Source of the DNA: JBGPGW01 sp046349515
Lineage (GTDB): Bacteria > Pseudomonadota > Alphaproteobacteria > CADEGL01
NCBI GenBank assembly: GCA_046349515.1
Contig: JAXMCE010000001.1
Location: forward strand, 310,001-374,000
Length of the DNA stretch: 64,000 nucleotides
Direction: 5' to 3'
Below are positions 25,679-32,987 of the stretch, in pieces. Every line of letters starts with the position of its first letter. Within the stretch, counting starts at the first letter, position 1. Under the pieces are notes generated by a model, which was not told the origin of the DNA, did not search any database, and saw only the letters and a list, made by a program, of their open reading frames with translations. A program made the translations under genes and the position numbers.

Positions 25679-26611
25679 ATGGGGCAGCTCGCCGTCCCGC
25701 TCGCCCTCGCGCATGATGCGTTCTGGCGGCGATTCCTCGCCCACCGCCTGGCCGCGGTGAGCGCCTTGGTGCTCCTGCTACTCGCGCTGCTGGCACTCGC
25801 GGCCCCGCTCTTCGCCTGGTCGATGGGCGAGGCGGCCGACCATGTCGACCTGCTCGACCGCTTCGCGGCTCCGTCGCCAGGGCATCCGCTCGGCACCGAC
25901 GAGCTTGGCCGCGACGTCTTCCTTCGCCTTCTTTACGGCGGGCAGGCCTCGCTCTTCGTCGGCCTCGCGGCGGCTCTCGCCGCGGGCGTGCTCGGCACGC
26001 TCATCGGCATCCTCGCGGGCTATTACGGCGGGCGCATCGACGCCGTGCTGATGCGCATCGTCGACGGCGTCATCGCGCTGCCGCTCCTCCCCGTGCTCAT
26101 CGTGCTGGCAGCGGTCGATCTCACGAAGCTCGGCCTTCCGCAATCGCTCGCGCAATCGGGTGAGGCCGACCTCTACCGCATCGTCGTGATCATCGCGCTG
26201 TTCAGCTGGACGACGGTCGCGCGCCTCGTGCGCGCGGCGACGCTCTCCATGCGCGAGCGCGAATTCGTCCGCGCGGCCCGGGCGCTCGGCGCCAAGGCGC
26301 CGCGCATCATGCTGGTCCATATCCTGCCGAACGTGGCCTCGCCCGCGCTCGTGGCCACCACCCTTTCGATCGGCCACGTGATCCTCTTCGAATCGGTCTT
26401 GAGTTTCCTCGGCCTCGGCATCCAGCCGCCGCATGCGAGCTGGGGCAACATGCTGACGGGCGCGCAGGAGCTCATCTGGTCCGCCCCGGCCCTCGTCGTC
26501 TATCCGGGGGCGCTCATATTTGTTACCGTGATGGCGTTCAATTTCCTGGGCGACGGCCTCGAGGAGGCGCTCGATCCCCGCGCCGTGCGGGCGGCGGGCC
26601 CGCGGAGATGA
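25679..26611 (+). CDS. ABC transporter permease, DppC/OppC type
   Basis: The second permease, 310 residues with about six membrane segments. Typical DppC features are HPLGTDELGRDVFLRLLYGGQASL at about residues 69-92, the EAA loop REREFVRAARALGAKAPRIMLVHILPN, and the C-terminal NFLGDGLEEALDPR. The ATG at 25679 starts 1 nt after the preceding stop. The stop overlaps an ATG in the racemase-family gene that follows. As no ATPase gene is seen, the importer must borrow dipeptide-type ATPases encoded elsewhere. Confidence 0.93.
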   Translation: MGQLAVPLALAHDAFWRRFLAHRLAAVSALVLLLLALLALAAPLFAWSMGEAADHVDLLDRFAAPSPGHPLGTDELGRDVFLRLLYGGQASLFVGLAAALAAGVLGTLIGILAGYYGGRIDAVLMRIVDGVIALPLLPVLIVLAAVDLTKLGLPQSLAQSGEADLYRIVVIIALFSWTTVARLVRAATLSMREREFVRAARALGAKAPRIMLVHILPNVASPALVATTLSIGHVILFESVLSFLGLGIQPPHASWGNMLTGAQELIWSAPALVVYPGALIFVTVMAFNFLGDGLEEALDPRAVRAAGPRR

Positions 26612-26628
26612 TGGGAAAGGACAGGGCG

Positions 26629-27390
26629 ATGACGAAACAGATCTGGCCGAACGGGCAAGCGACGCTTGGCATCCTTCTCCTCGATACGAAATTCCCGCGC
26701 GTCTTCGGCGACGGCGGGAACAGCGACACCTTTCCCTTCCCCGTGCTCGTCAAGCGGGTCACCGGCGCGACGCCGTTCCGTGTCGTCGACCAGCAGGCCG
26801 AGGGTCTCCTCGATCCTTTCGTCAAGGGCGCGCACGAGCTCATCGCGAAGGGCGCCGCGGGCATCACGACCACCTGCGGCTTCCTCGCCATCTTCCAGCG
26901 CGAGCTGGCGGAGCGCGCGGGCGTGCCCGTCGCCGCCTCCTCGATCATCCAGGTGCCGCTCGTCGAGCGCCTCCTGCCCAAGGGCAAGCGCGTCGGCATC
27001 ATCACGGCAGACGCGAGCAAGTTCACCCACCGCCATCTCGAAGGTGCCGGCGTCGCGCTCGACACGCCCGTCATCGGCACCGAAGGCGGCACGACGCTGA
27101 CCAAGGTCTTCACCGACAAGGCGAGCGAATACGACTTCGCCGATTGCGAGAAGGACTTGGTCGAGGCGGGCAAGGCCATGCTTAAGAAGCATCCGGACGT
27201 CGGCGCCTTCGTGCTCGAGTGCACGAACATGCCGCCCTTCGCGCCGGCGCTCGAGGCGGCGCTGGGCCTGCCGGTCTACGACTTCTACAGCATGATCTCG
27301 TGGTTCCAGATGGGCTTGAAGCCGACGCGCTTCCCGCGCCAGGGTCGCGTGCGCGCCGCCGACTGGCAACCCAAGGTCGCGGCGGAGTAG
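26629..27390 (+). CDS. Aspartate/glutamate racemase-family protein
   Basis: This 253-residue cytosolic protein belongs to the Asp/Glu/hydantoin racemase superfamily, which works with a pair of cysteines. Both are present: AGITTTCGFLAIFQ at about residues 81-94 and GAFVLECTNMPPF near 192-204. The start TLGILLLDTKFPRVFGD and the middle RVGIITADASKF also fit. ATG at 26629 has AAAGGA upstream; ATG at 26608 or 26611, overlapping the permease stop, is an alternative. Its place as last gene of the importer operon suggests it acts on the imported compound, perhaps a D-amino acid or a hydantoin. The substrate cannot be read from sequence. Confidence 0.82.
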   Translation: MTKQIWPNGQATLGILLLDTKFPRVFGDGGNSDTFPFPVLVKRVTGATPFRVVDQQAEGLLDPFVKGAHELIAKGAAGITTTCGFLAIFQRELAERAGVPVAASSIIQVPLVERLLPKGKRVGIITADASKFTHRHLEGAGVALDTPVIGTEGGTTLTKVFTDKASEYDFADCEKDLVEAGKAMLKKHPDVGAFVLECTNMPPFAPALEAALGLPVYDFYSMISWFQMGLKPTRFPRQGRVRAADWQPKVAAE

Positions 27391-27408
27391 CAAGCCGGCG
27401 AAAGCGCG

Positions 27409-27882
27409 CTACTCGCCCGTGGTGGCGACGCGTTTGCGCATGAACACGGTCACGCTGCCCGGCACGATCGATCCCCGGCGATAGACCTCGTATCCCAGCC
27501 CCGCGTAGAACGCGATGTTCGAGGCGAAGGCCGCGTTCGTGTAAAGGCGGACCTCCTCCAAGCCGCGCGCGACGGCAAGCCGCTCGGCATGGCGCAAGAG
27601 CCGCCCGCCGATTCCCCGCCCCTGCTGATCGGGCCGGACGGCGATGTTCTCGATGAGGAGATGATCCATCGCCGGAACGGTTTCGATAAGGGCGAGGAGC
27701 TGACCGTCCTCCTCCCACAGATCGATGATGTGATCGGCGATGGCGCGGTCGTAATCGGCCGTCATCGGCAAGGGCTCGCGCCCGATGAGCGGCACCCATT
27801 TCGCATAGGCGGCTCTGGTGAGAGTTCGGACCGCGACTGCATCGGCTGACGTCGCGCGTCTTAACGGCAAGGGCTCGGTCAT
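27409..27882 (-). CDS. GNAT-family N-acetyltransferase
   Basis: This 157-residue acetyl-CoA-dependent acetyltransferase starts MTEPLPLRRATSADAVAVRTL. The acetyl-CoA motif A is LIENIAVRPDQQGRGIGGRLLRHAE, followed by LYTNAAFASNIAFYAGLGYEV (motif B). The acceptor is unknown. I place the start at ATG 27882. The frame continues to a TTG at 27966, but that stretch overlaps the terminator hairpin and has no homology signal. The gene sits behind a leader peptide and a hairpin that look like an attenuator. That suggests its expression responds to arginine, ornithine or related amino acids, possibly making it a polyamine or amino-acid acetyltransferase. Confidence 0.86.
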   Translation of the reverse strand: MTEPLPLRRATSADAVAVRTLTRAAYAKWVPLIGREPLPMTADYDRAIADHIIDLWEEDGQLLALIETVPAMDHLLIENIAVRPDQQGRGIGGRLLRHAERLAVARGLEEVRLYTNAAFASNIAFYAGLGYEVYRRGSIVPGSVTVFMRKRVATTGE

Positions 27883-27914
27883 GGATCGGCTCCCGATGGT
27901 GCGGAGACATTCCG

Positions 27915-27947
27915 AAACGAAAAAGGCCGCGCAGGGGCGCGGCCTTT
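27915..27947 (-). terminator. Rho-independent-type terminator/attenuator hairpin upstream of the GNAT gene
   Basis: On the minus strand an 11-bp stem (AAAGGCCGCGC paired with GCGCGGCCTTT, loop CCCT) is followed by TT, CG and TTT. It has the classic form of an intrinsic terminator. It lies between the leader peptide stop (27970) and the GNAT start (27882), within the same transcription unit, so it would end transcription before the gene unless disrupted. Confidence 0.75.
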
Positions 27948-27969
27948 CGATGAACGCGTCAAGCAAGCG

Positions 27970-28032
27970 TCATCGCCGTCGCGCCATCGGGCGGCGGAAG
28001 AGTCGACGTCGGGCCGAAATCGAGATCGTCAT
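27970..28032 (-). CDS. Arginine-rich leader peptide (20 residues)
   Basis: A short open frame ATG (28032) to TGA (27970) encodes 20 residues, eight of them arginine, in the pattern ARRRLFRRPMARRR. It ends 23 nt before the terminator hairpin. A candidate promoter (TTGACA at 28063-28068, 17-bp spacer, TAGTGA) would start transcription at or very near the ATG, so the peptide may be translated from a leaderless message, as reported for the trp leader of Sinorhizobium. Clustered codons for one amino acid followed by a terminator are the hallmark of ribosome-mediated attenuation. The peptide itself is unlikely to have another function. Translation is inferred. Confidence 0.6.
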   Translation of the reverse strand: MTISISARRRLFRRPMARRR

Positions 28033-28039
28033 GGGCAGG

Positions 28040-28068
28040 TCACTACGTCCCGTGCGACGGCTTGTCAA
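28040..28068 (-). promoter_or_regulatory. Candidate promoter of the leader-GNAT transcript
   Basis: On the minus strand a perfect -35 box TTGACA (28063-28068) is followed after 17 bp by TAGTGA (28040-28045), a weak -10 match. The expected start point coincides with the leader peptide ATG at about 28032. Confidence 0.45.
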
Positions 28069-28131
28069 CCGACGATGACCTGAAACGACATGCTGCAGCG
28101 TGCAGAGCCGACCCATCGACCGCCTCAGCGC

Positions 28132-29115
28132 CTAGACCCGGCCCCTGTCATACAACTGCGTGCTCAGATATTTGAGGCCCGAGTCGCACATCACGGTGAC
28201 GACGGTCGTGCCCCTGCCGAGACGCCTACCCGTCGCGACGGCAGCGACGAGATTGGCGCCGGTCGACGTGCCGGCGAAGAGAGCCTCGGTACGCGCGAGC
28301 CGGCGCGCCATGTCCATCGCCTCCTCGGTCGACACCGTCGCGATCTCATCGGCGATGCCCTCATGCCAGAGCGGGACGACGAATCCGGCTCCCACCCCTT
28401 CGATCCTATGCACGCCTGTCTTGCCGCCCGAAAGGACGGCCGATTCCGAGGGCTCGACCGCAACGATGCGGATGTCGGGTTTGCGGCGGCGCAAGTCCTC
28501 GGCGACGCCGCGCACCGAGGCGGCCGTCCCCGTTGCCTGCACGAAGGCGTCGATTGCGCCGCCCGTCTCCTCCCAGATCTCCTCGGCCATGGCGTGGTAG
28601 GCGACGAGTTGATCCGTGTTGTTGAGCTGATCGGTCCAGAAGGCGCCTGTCTCCCCGGCGATGCGCCGCGCGGCCTCGATCATGGCGCGGGTCAGCGCCG
28701 CGTCCATGCCGCCGCCGGTGCTGGGGATGATGGTGAGCTCGGCGCCGAGAGCCGCCATGTGGTCGCGCTTCTCCCGGCTGAAGGCGTCCGAGGTCACGAT
28801 GCTCAAGCGATAGCCGCGCGCGGCGCAAACGAGGGCGAGCGAGACCCCCGTGCTGCCGCCGGTGTACTCGACGACGCGCCCGCCCGGCTTGAGACGCCCT
28901 GTCCGCTCGCCCGCCTCGATCATGGCGAGGGCCATGCGGTCCTTCATGCTGCCTGTCGGGTTGGCGCTCTCGAGCTTCAGGAGGATGCGCGCGCAACCCT
29001 CGGGCAGGATGCGCGTCAACTCCACGAGCGGCGTGCGCCCGATGCAGCCGAGGACCAATGCACCGATCCGCGGCGCAGCGGTCGATTCGCTGGACTTCTG
29101 TGCGGTGAGTGCCAC
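28132..29115 (-). CDS. PLP-dependent cysteine synthase family protein
   Basis: This fold-type II PLP enzyme is related to O-acetylserine sulfhydrylase (CysK) and cystathionine beta-synthase. The PLP lysine lies in SANPTGSMKDRMA, the phosphate loop is TGGSTGVSLA and the substrate loop EYTGG precedes it. The segment QLNNTDQLVAYHAMAEEIWEE and the terminal serine motif (VTVMCDSGLKYLS) also fit. I start it at GTG 29115 (327 residues), which has AGAGGG just upstream. An ATG at 29139 is possible, but its first bases lie inside a perfect -10 box TATAAT. It is divergent from a marR gene with an operator-like dyad between them. The reaction could be cysteine synthesis or a related beta-replacement. Confidence 0.85.
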   Translation of the reverse strand: MALTAQKSSESTAAPRIGALVLGCIGRTPLVELTRILPEGCARILLKLESANPTGSMKDRMALAMIEAGERTGRLKPGGRVVEYTGGSTGVSLALVCAARGYRLSIVTSDAFSREKRDHMAALGAELTIIPSTGGGMDAALTRAMIEAARRIAGETGAFWTDQLNNTDQLVAYHAMAEEIWEETGGAIDAFVQATGTAASVRGVAEDLRRRKPDIRIVAVEPSESAVLSGGKTGVHRIEGVGAGFVVPLWHEGIADEIATVSTEEAMDMARRLARTEALFAGTSTGANLVAAVATGRRLGRGTTVVTVMCDSGLKYLSTQLYDRGRV

Positions 29116-29137
29116 GGTGCCCTCTTGTTCGAGGTCC

Positions 29138-29160
29138 ATTATATGCATATACATGCATTG
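29138..29160. promoter_or_regulatory. MarR-type operator and promoter between the cysteine-synthase-like gene and marR
   Basis: Two ATGCAT palindromes (29143-29148 and 29153-29158) separated by 4 bp form a 16-bp dyad. It overlaps, on the minus strand, a perfect -10 box TATAAT (29138-29143). The dyad occupies the -35/-10 spacer of the cysteine-synthase promoter and ends 2 bp before the marR ATG at 29161. Such compact, symmetrical sites of about 16-20 bp are typical MarR operators. A protein bound here would block both genes. Confidence 0.6.
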
Positions 29161-29619
29161 ATGAGACAACGAAGACAAGTCCCGCGGCGCACCCTCGTCA
29201 CGGATGCACGGACCGTCATCGACAGTTGCGTGGGCACGAACCTCCGCCTGGCCACGCGCCTCGTCACGCGCTTTCTCGACGCGCGCCTGCGCACGGCCGG
29301 CCTGACCCTCGCGCAATTCGGCCTTCTCGCCCATATCGCGGCCGCGGGCGACGACACGATCGGCGCGCTCGCCGCGCGCTCGGGTCTCGACCAGACCACG
29401 CTGTCGCGCAACCTTCGGGGGCTCGAATCCGATGGCCTCATCGAGATCACGCTCGTTGAGAGCGACCTGCGGCGGCGCGCGGTGTGGCTGACGGAGACGG
29501 GCGCGCGGCGCCTCGCGGCCGCCATCCCCGTCTGGCGTCGGGCGCAGGCATCCCTCGCCCGCTCGGTCGACCCCCACGAGGCCCGCGCGCTCGCCGCGCG
29601 CGCGGCCGCGCTGGCCTAG
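29161..29619 (+). CDS. MarR-family transcriptional regulator
   Basis: A 152-residue winged-helix regulator. The DNA-binding part reads FGLLAHIAAAGDDTIGALAARSGLDQTTLSRNLRGLESDGLIEITLVESDLRRRAVWLTETG, a textbook MarR wHTH with the acidic-basic wing. ATG 29161 directly follows the operator-like dyad; ATG 29143 would add six residues but sits inside the dyad. It is divergent from the cysteine-synthase-like gene and 149 bp upstream of the monooxygenase gene on its own strand. It probably represses itself and the divergent gene, and perhaps the monooxygenase-efflux genes. Its ligand is unknown. Confidence 0.9.
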   Translation: MRQRRQVPRRTLVTDARTVIDSCVGTNLRLATRLVTRFLDARLRTAGLTLAQFGLLAHIAAAGDDTIGALAARSGLDQTTLSRNLRGLESDGLIEITLVESDLRRRAVWLTETGARRLAAAIPVWRRAQASLARSVDPHEARALAARAAALA

Positions 29620-29768
29620 GCCCTCGGCGAGATGTCGCTGGCGGGCCTGCGACGGGCCGGACTCTACTAAGACCGCCCCCCGATCCCCCCACGCCCTGCC
29701 GCCCGTTGCGCCGAAACGGGCGATGCAATAGCGTCTTCGGCGGTCTTTCTTCTCGATGGAGCCGGCCG

Positions 29769-31361
29769 ATGGCGGATGCCAGCTATGACGTCGTGATCGT
29801 GGGCGCGGGATTTTCGGGCATGTACATGCTCTACCGCGCGCGCAAGCTTGGCCTCTCTGCCTGCGTGCTCGACGCGGCCAAGGGCGTCGGCGGCACCTGG
29901 TACTGGAACCGCTATCCCGGCGCGCGCTGCGACACCGAGAGCATGCAGTACTCCTACCAGTTCGACCCCGCGCTCGAGCAGGAGTGGGATTGGGAGGAGA
30001 AGTTCGCGACGCAGCCTGAGATTCTGCGCTACGCGAACCACGTGGCCGACCGCTTCGATCTCCGCCGCGACATCCGTTTCAACAGCCGCGTGGCCTCGGC
30101 GCATTTCGACGAGACGCGCGGGCGCTGGCTCCTGCGCACGACCGACGGCGCCGCGGTCGAGGGCACCTTCTGCGTCATGGGCACGGGATGTCTCTCGCTC
30201 GTCAACAAGCCCAAGTTTCCCGGCGTCGAGAGCTTCCGGGGCCCCACCTATCACACCGGCCGCTGGCCGCACGAGGGCGTCGACTTCACCGGCCTCAAGG
30301 TCGGCGTCATCGGCACGGGCTCCTCCGCGATCCAGTCGATCCCCCTGATCGCCCAGCAGGCCGAGCGTCTCGTCATCTTCCAGCGCACGCCCAACTTCAT
30401 GGTGCCCGCCCACAACGCGCCGCTCGATCCCGTCGAGCGCCAGCGCGTCAAGGACGACTACCCCGCCCTCCGCGCCCGCGCGAAGAAGCAGATCGCCGGC
30501 TCCGACTACCAGCCCAATCCGCAATCGGCGCTCGAGGTGAGCGCCGAGGCGCGCGAACGCGAGTTCGAGGCGCGCTGGGCCGTGGGCGGCTTCCATTTCA
30601 TGGGCGCCTTCAACGACCTGATGACGAGTCCTGAAGCCAACGAGATGGCGGGCGAGTTCACGCGCGGCAAGATCCGCAGCATCGTGAAGGACACGAAACT
30701 CGCCGAGACGCTGTCGCCCCACTACACCTTTGCCTGCAAGCGCCTCTGCGTCGACACCGACTATTGGGCGACCTACAACCGCGACAACGTCGAGCTGATC
30801 GACGTGAGCCAGCGCCCGATCGAGGGCATCACGCCGAAGGGCGTCCGCGCGGCGGGCAAGGAGTACGAGGTCGACGCGCTCATCTTCGCGACCGGGTTCG
30901 ACGCCATGACGGGTGCCCTCCTCGACATCGACATCCGCGGGCGCGAGGGCGCCACGCTCCGCGCAAAATGGGCCGACGGCCCCCGCACCTATCTCGGCCT
31001 CACGGTCGAGGGGTTCCCCAACCTCTTCACCATCACGGGGCCGGGGAGCCCGTCGGTCCTGACCAACATGCTGCCCGCGATCGAGCAGCACATCGAGGTC
31101 GTCGCCGACTGCCTGGCCTATCTCGGAAAGCACGGCGTCAAGCGGATCGAAGCGAGCCGCTCGGCCGAGGATTCCTGGACCGCCCACGCGGCGGCGCTCG
31201 CCGGGAAGTCGCTCCAGATCAAGTGCCACTCCTGGTACATCGGCGCCAACATCGCGGGCAAGCCGAGCGTCTACATGCCCTATGTCGGCGGTGTGCCGTA
31301 CTACGCGGAGAAATGCGATTCCGTTGCCGCGAAGGGCTACGAAGGGTTCGTCCTAAGCTGA
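29769..31361 (+). CDS. Flavin-containing (Baeyer-Villiger-type) monooxygenase
   Basis: This 530-residue FAD- and NADPH-dependent monooxygenase is related to cyclohexanone monooxygenase. It has the FAD motif VIVGAGFSGMYM at the N-terminus, and GGTWYWNRYPGARCD, typical of Baeyer-Villiger enzymes. The fingerprint FxGxxxHTxxW appears as FRGPTYHTGRWP at residues 156-167. The NADPH motif VGVIGTGSSAIQSIP follows, and ATGFDAMTGAL lies in the C-terminal part. Such enzymes insert oxygen next to ketones or oxidise heteroatoms; the substrate is unknown. The ATG at 29769 gives the FAD motif its normal position. An efflux pump gene follows after 82 nt, suggesting a shared detoxification role. Confidence 0.9.
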   Translation: MADASYDVVIVGAGFSGMYMLYRARKLGLSACVLDAAKGVGGTWYWNRYPGARCDTESMQYSYQFDPALEQEWDWEEKFATQPEILRYANHVADRFDLRRDIRFNSRVASAHFDETRGRWLLRTTDGAAVEGTFCVMGTGCLSLVNKPKFPGVESFRGPTYHTGRWPHEGVDFTGLKVGVIGTGSSAIQSIPLIAQQAERLVIFQRTPNFMVPAHNAPLDPVERQRVKDDYPALRARAKKQIAGSDYQPNPQSALEVSAEAREREFEARWAVGGFHFMGAFNDLMTSPEANEMAGEFTRGKIRSIVKDTKLAETLSPHYTFACKRLCVDTDYWATYNRDNVELIDVSQRPIEGITPKGVRAAGKEYEVDALIFATGFDAMTGALLDIDIRGREGATLRAKWADGPRTYLGLTVEGFPNLFTITGPGSPSVLTNMLPAIEQHIEVVADCLAYLGKHGVKRIEASRSAEDSWTAHAAALAGKSLQIKCHSWYIGANIAGKPSVYMPYVGGVPYYAEKCDSVAAKGYEGFVLS

Positions 31362-31443
31362 GGCCTCGCGCGGCAACAGAGGATTTGCGCGCGCGGGTCC
31401 CGGCGCCCGGCGCGGCAGCCTTTCGCCCAAGCATGATGCGACC

Positions 31444-32967
31444 GTGAGCGCCGAACTCGAACGCGCCTCCACCCTGTCCGAACCCGAGGCGCCCGTCGGC
31501 CTCGCCAAGGTGCGCCAGATCGCGACGGGCATTCTTGCGACGATGCTCTACGTGATCGCCGTCGGCGGCGCGGGCATGGCGCTCCCGAAGATGCAGGGCG
31601 CCTTCTCCGCCGCGCCCGACCAGATCGCGTGGATCGTGATTGCCTTCATCGTCGCGTCGTCCATGACGAATGCCTGCGCCGGCTGGCTCAGCGACCGCCT
31701 CGGCCGGCGGCGGCTCTTCCTCACTTGCATCGCCGGTTTCACGGTCTCGACTGCCGCCTGCGGCTTCGCGCAGAGCCTCGAAGCCGCCGTGCTCGCGCGC
31801 GTCCTTCAGGGGGCCTTCGGCGCGCCGCTCTCGCCCCTCGGGCAGTCGATCGCGATCGACGCCTGGCCCCGGCGGCGCCAGACCTTGGGCACGTCGATCT
31901 GGAGCATGGGCGCGCTCTGGAGCTCGCTCATTTCGCCCTTGGCCGGCGGCTATCTCGCCGAGTACCAGGGCTGGCCGTGGGTGTTTCTCATGTCCGTGCC
32001 GCTCGGCGTCCTGACCTTCGCCGTGGGCTGGTTCGGCATTCCCCCGGGCAGCGGACGCGCGCGCGTCTATCTCGATTGGGTCGGGTTCCTCACGCTCATC
32101 GCGTCAATCGGCGCCTTCATGTACGGGCTCTCGCGCGGGGAGCGGCTCGATTGGTTCGCCTCGGGCCAGATCATCGGCGCGGCCGTCATCGCGGTGCTCG
32201 CCTTCTATGCCTTCGTCGTCCACGTCTCGACGACACCGCGCCCTTTCGTGCCGCTCGAACTTTTTTCCGACCGCAACTACACGCTCGCGCTCGTCTTCAT
32301 GTTCGTCTACGCCCTCTACAACTACCTGCCGCTCTTCGTGCTGCCCATCGTGTTGACCGGCGTCATGAACCTGACCCTGCCGGTGATCGGCATGCTTCTC
32401 GCGACGCGCCCCTTCGGCACCTTCACGGGCATGCTCCTGATCGCGCCCGTCGCGGACCGGATCGATACGCGCATTCTCCTGCTTGTGGGATTCACGGCGC
32501 TCATGGTGCCCATGTGGATGATGGCCCGTTGGGGGATTGATCCGTCCTGGACAGGGATCGTCTTCGCCATGTTCCTCCAGGGATTCGGCTCGGGCATTCC
32601 TTATGTCGGCATCAGCGCGATGGCGTTCTCGACCCTGCCGACGCATTTGCGCAGCCAGGGCATGAGCCTCATGCATCTCATCAACAATCTGGGCGTCGCC
32701 ATCGGCACGACCGCGGTCTTCAGCCTGCTGACCCGCGAAATGCAGATGAGCCGTTCGGCCCTCTCCGAGTTCGCGAATCCCTTCAACGAGGCGCTGCAGC
32801 AGGGTACCGGGCATCTCCATCTCGGACAGACGGGCGATCTCGCCGCGTTCAGCGTCGAGATCGGGCGCCAGGCGATGATGATCGCCTTCAACTCGACCTC
32901 GCAGATCGCCGCCTATGCCGGCCTCGTCGTCCTGCCGCTCCTCCTCATCGCACGGGTCAGGCGGTAG
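31444..32967 (+). CDS. MFS efflux transporter, DHA2 (EmrB/QacA) family
   Basis: This 507-residue inner-membrane drug:proton antiporter should have about 14 membrane segments. The N-terminus (ILATMLYVIAVGGAGMALPKMQGAF, then DQIAWIVIAFIVASSMTNACAGWLSDRLGRRRLF) holds the loop 2-3 motif GWLSDRLGRRR and corresponds to DHA2 exporters. The start is GTG at 31444. The gene follows the monooxygenase by 82 nt and may export its substrate or product. No periplasmic adaptor (EmrA-like) gene is adjacent, so it may work alone. Confidence 0.9.
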   Translation: MSAELERASTLSEPEAPVGLAKVRQIATGILATMLYVIAVGGAGMALPKMQGAFSAAPDQIAWIVIAFIVASSMTNACAGWLSDRLGRRRLFLTCIAGFTVSTAACGFAQSLEAAVLARVLQGAFGAPLSPLGQSIAIDAWPRRRQTLGTSIWSMGALWSSLISPLAGGYLAEYQGWPWVFLMSVPLGVLTFAVGWFGIPPGSGRARVYLDWVGFLTLIASIGAFMYGLSRGERLDWFASGQIIGAAVIAVLAFYAFVVHVSTTPRPFVPLELFSDRNYTLALVFMFVYALYNYLPLFVLPIVLTGVMNLTLPVIGMLLATRPFGTFTGMLLIAPVADRIDTRILLLVGFTALMVPMWMMARWGIDPSWTGIVFAMFLQGFGSGIPYVGISAMAFSTLPTHLRSQGMSLMHLINNLGVAIGTTAVFSLLTREMQMSRSALSEFANPFNEALQQGTGHLHLGQTGDLAAFSVEIGRQAMMIAFNSTSQIAAYAGLVVLPLLLIARVRR

Positions 32968-32987
32968 GCGCGCACGCGGGCGCGCCT
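32966..32987. terminator. Hairpin between convergent MFS and M24 genes
   Basis: A 7- to 8-bp stem (AGGCGCGC paired with GCGCGCCT, loop ACGCGG) fills the 19-bp gap between the MFS stop (32967) and the M24 gene stop (32987). There is no T-run. Its exact fit between convergent stops suggests a shared terminator. Confidence 0.45.

Noticed and set aside
27883..27966. Longer start (TTG) for the GNAT acetyltransferase
   Set aside because: It would translate through the terminator hairpin, and the added residues have no family match.
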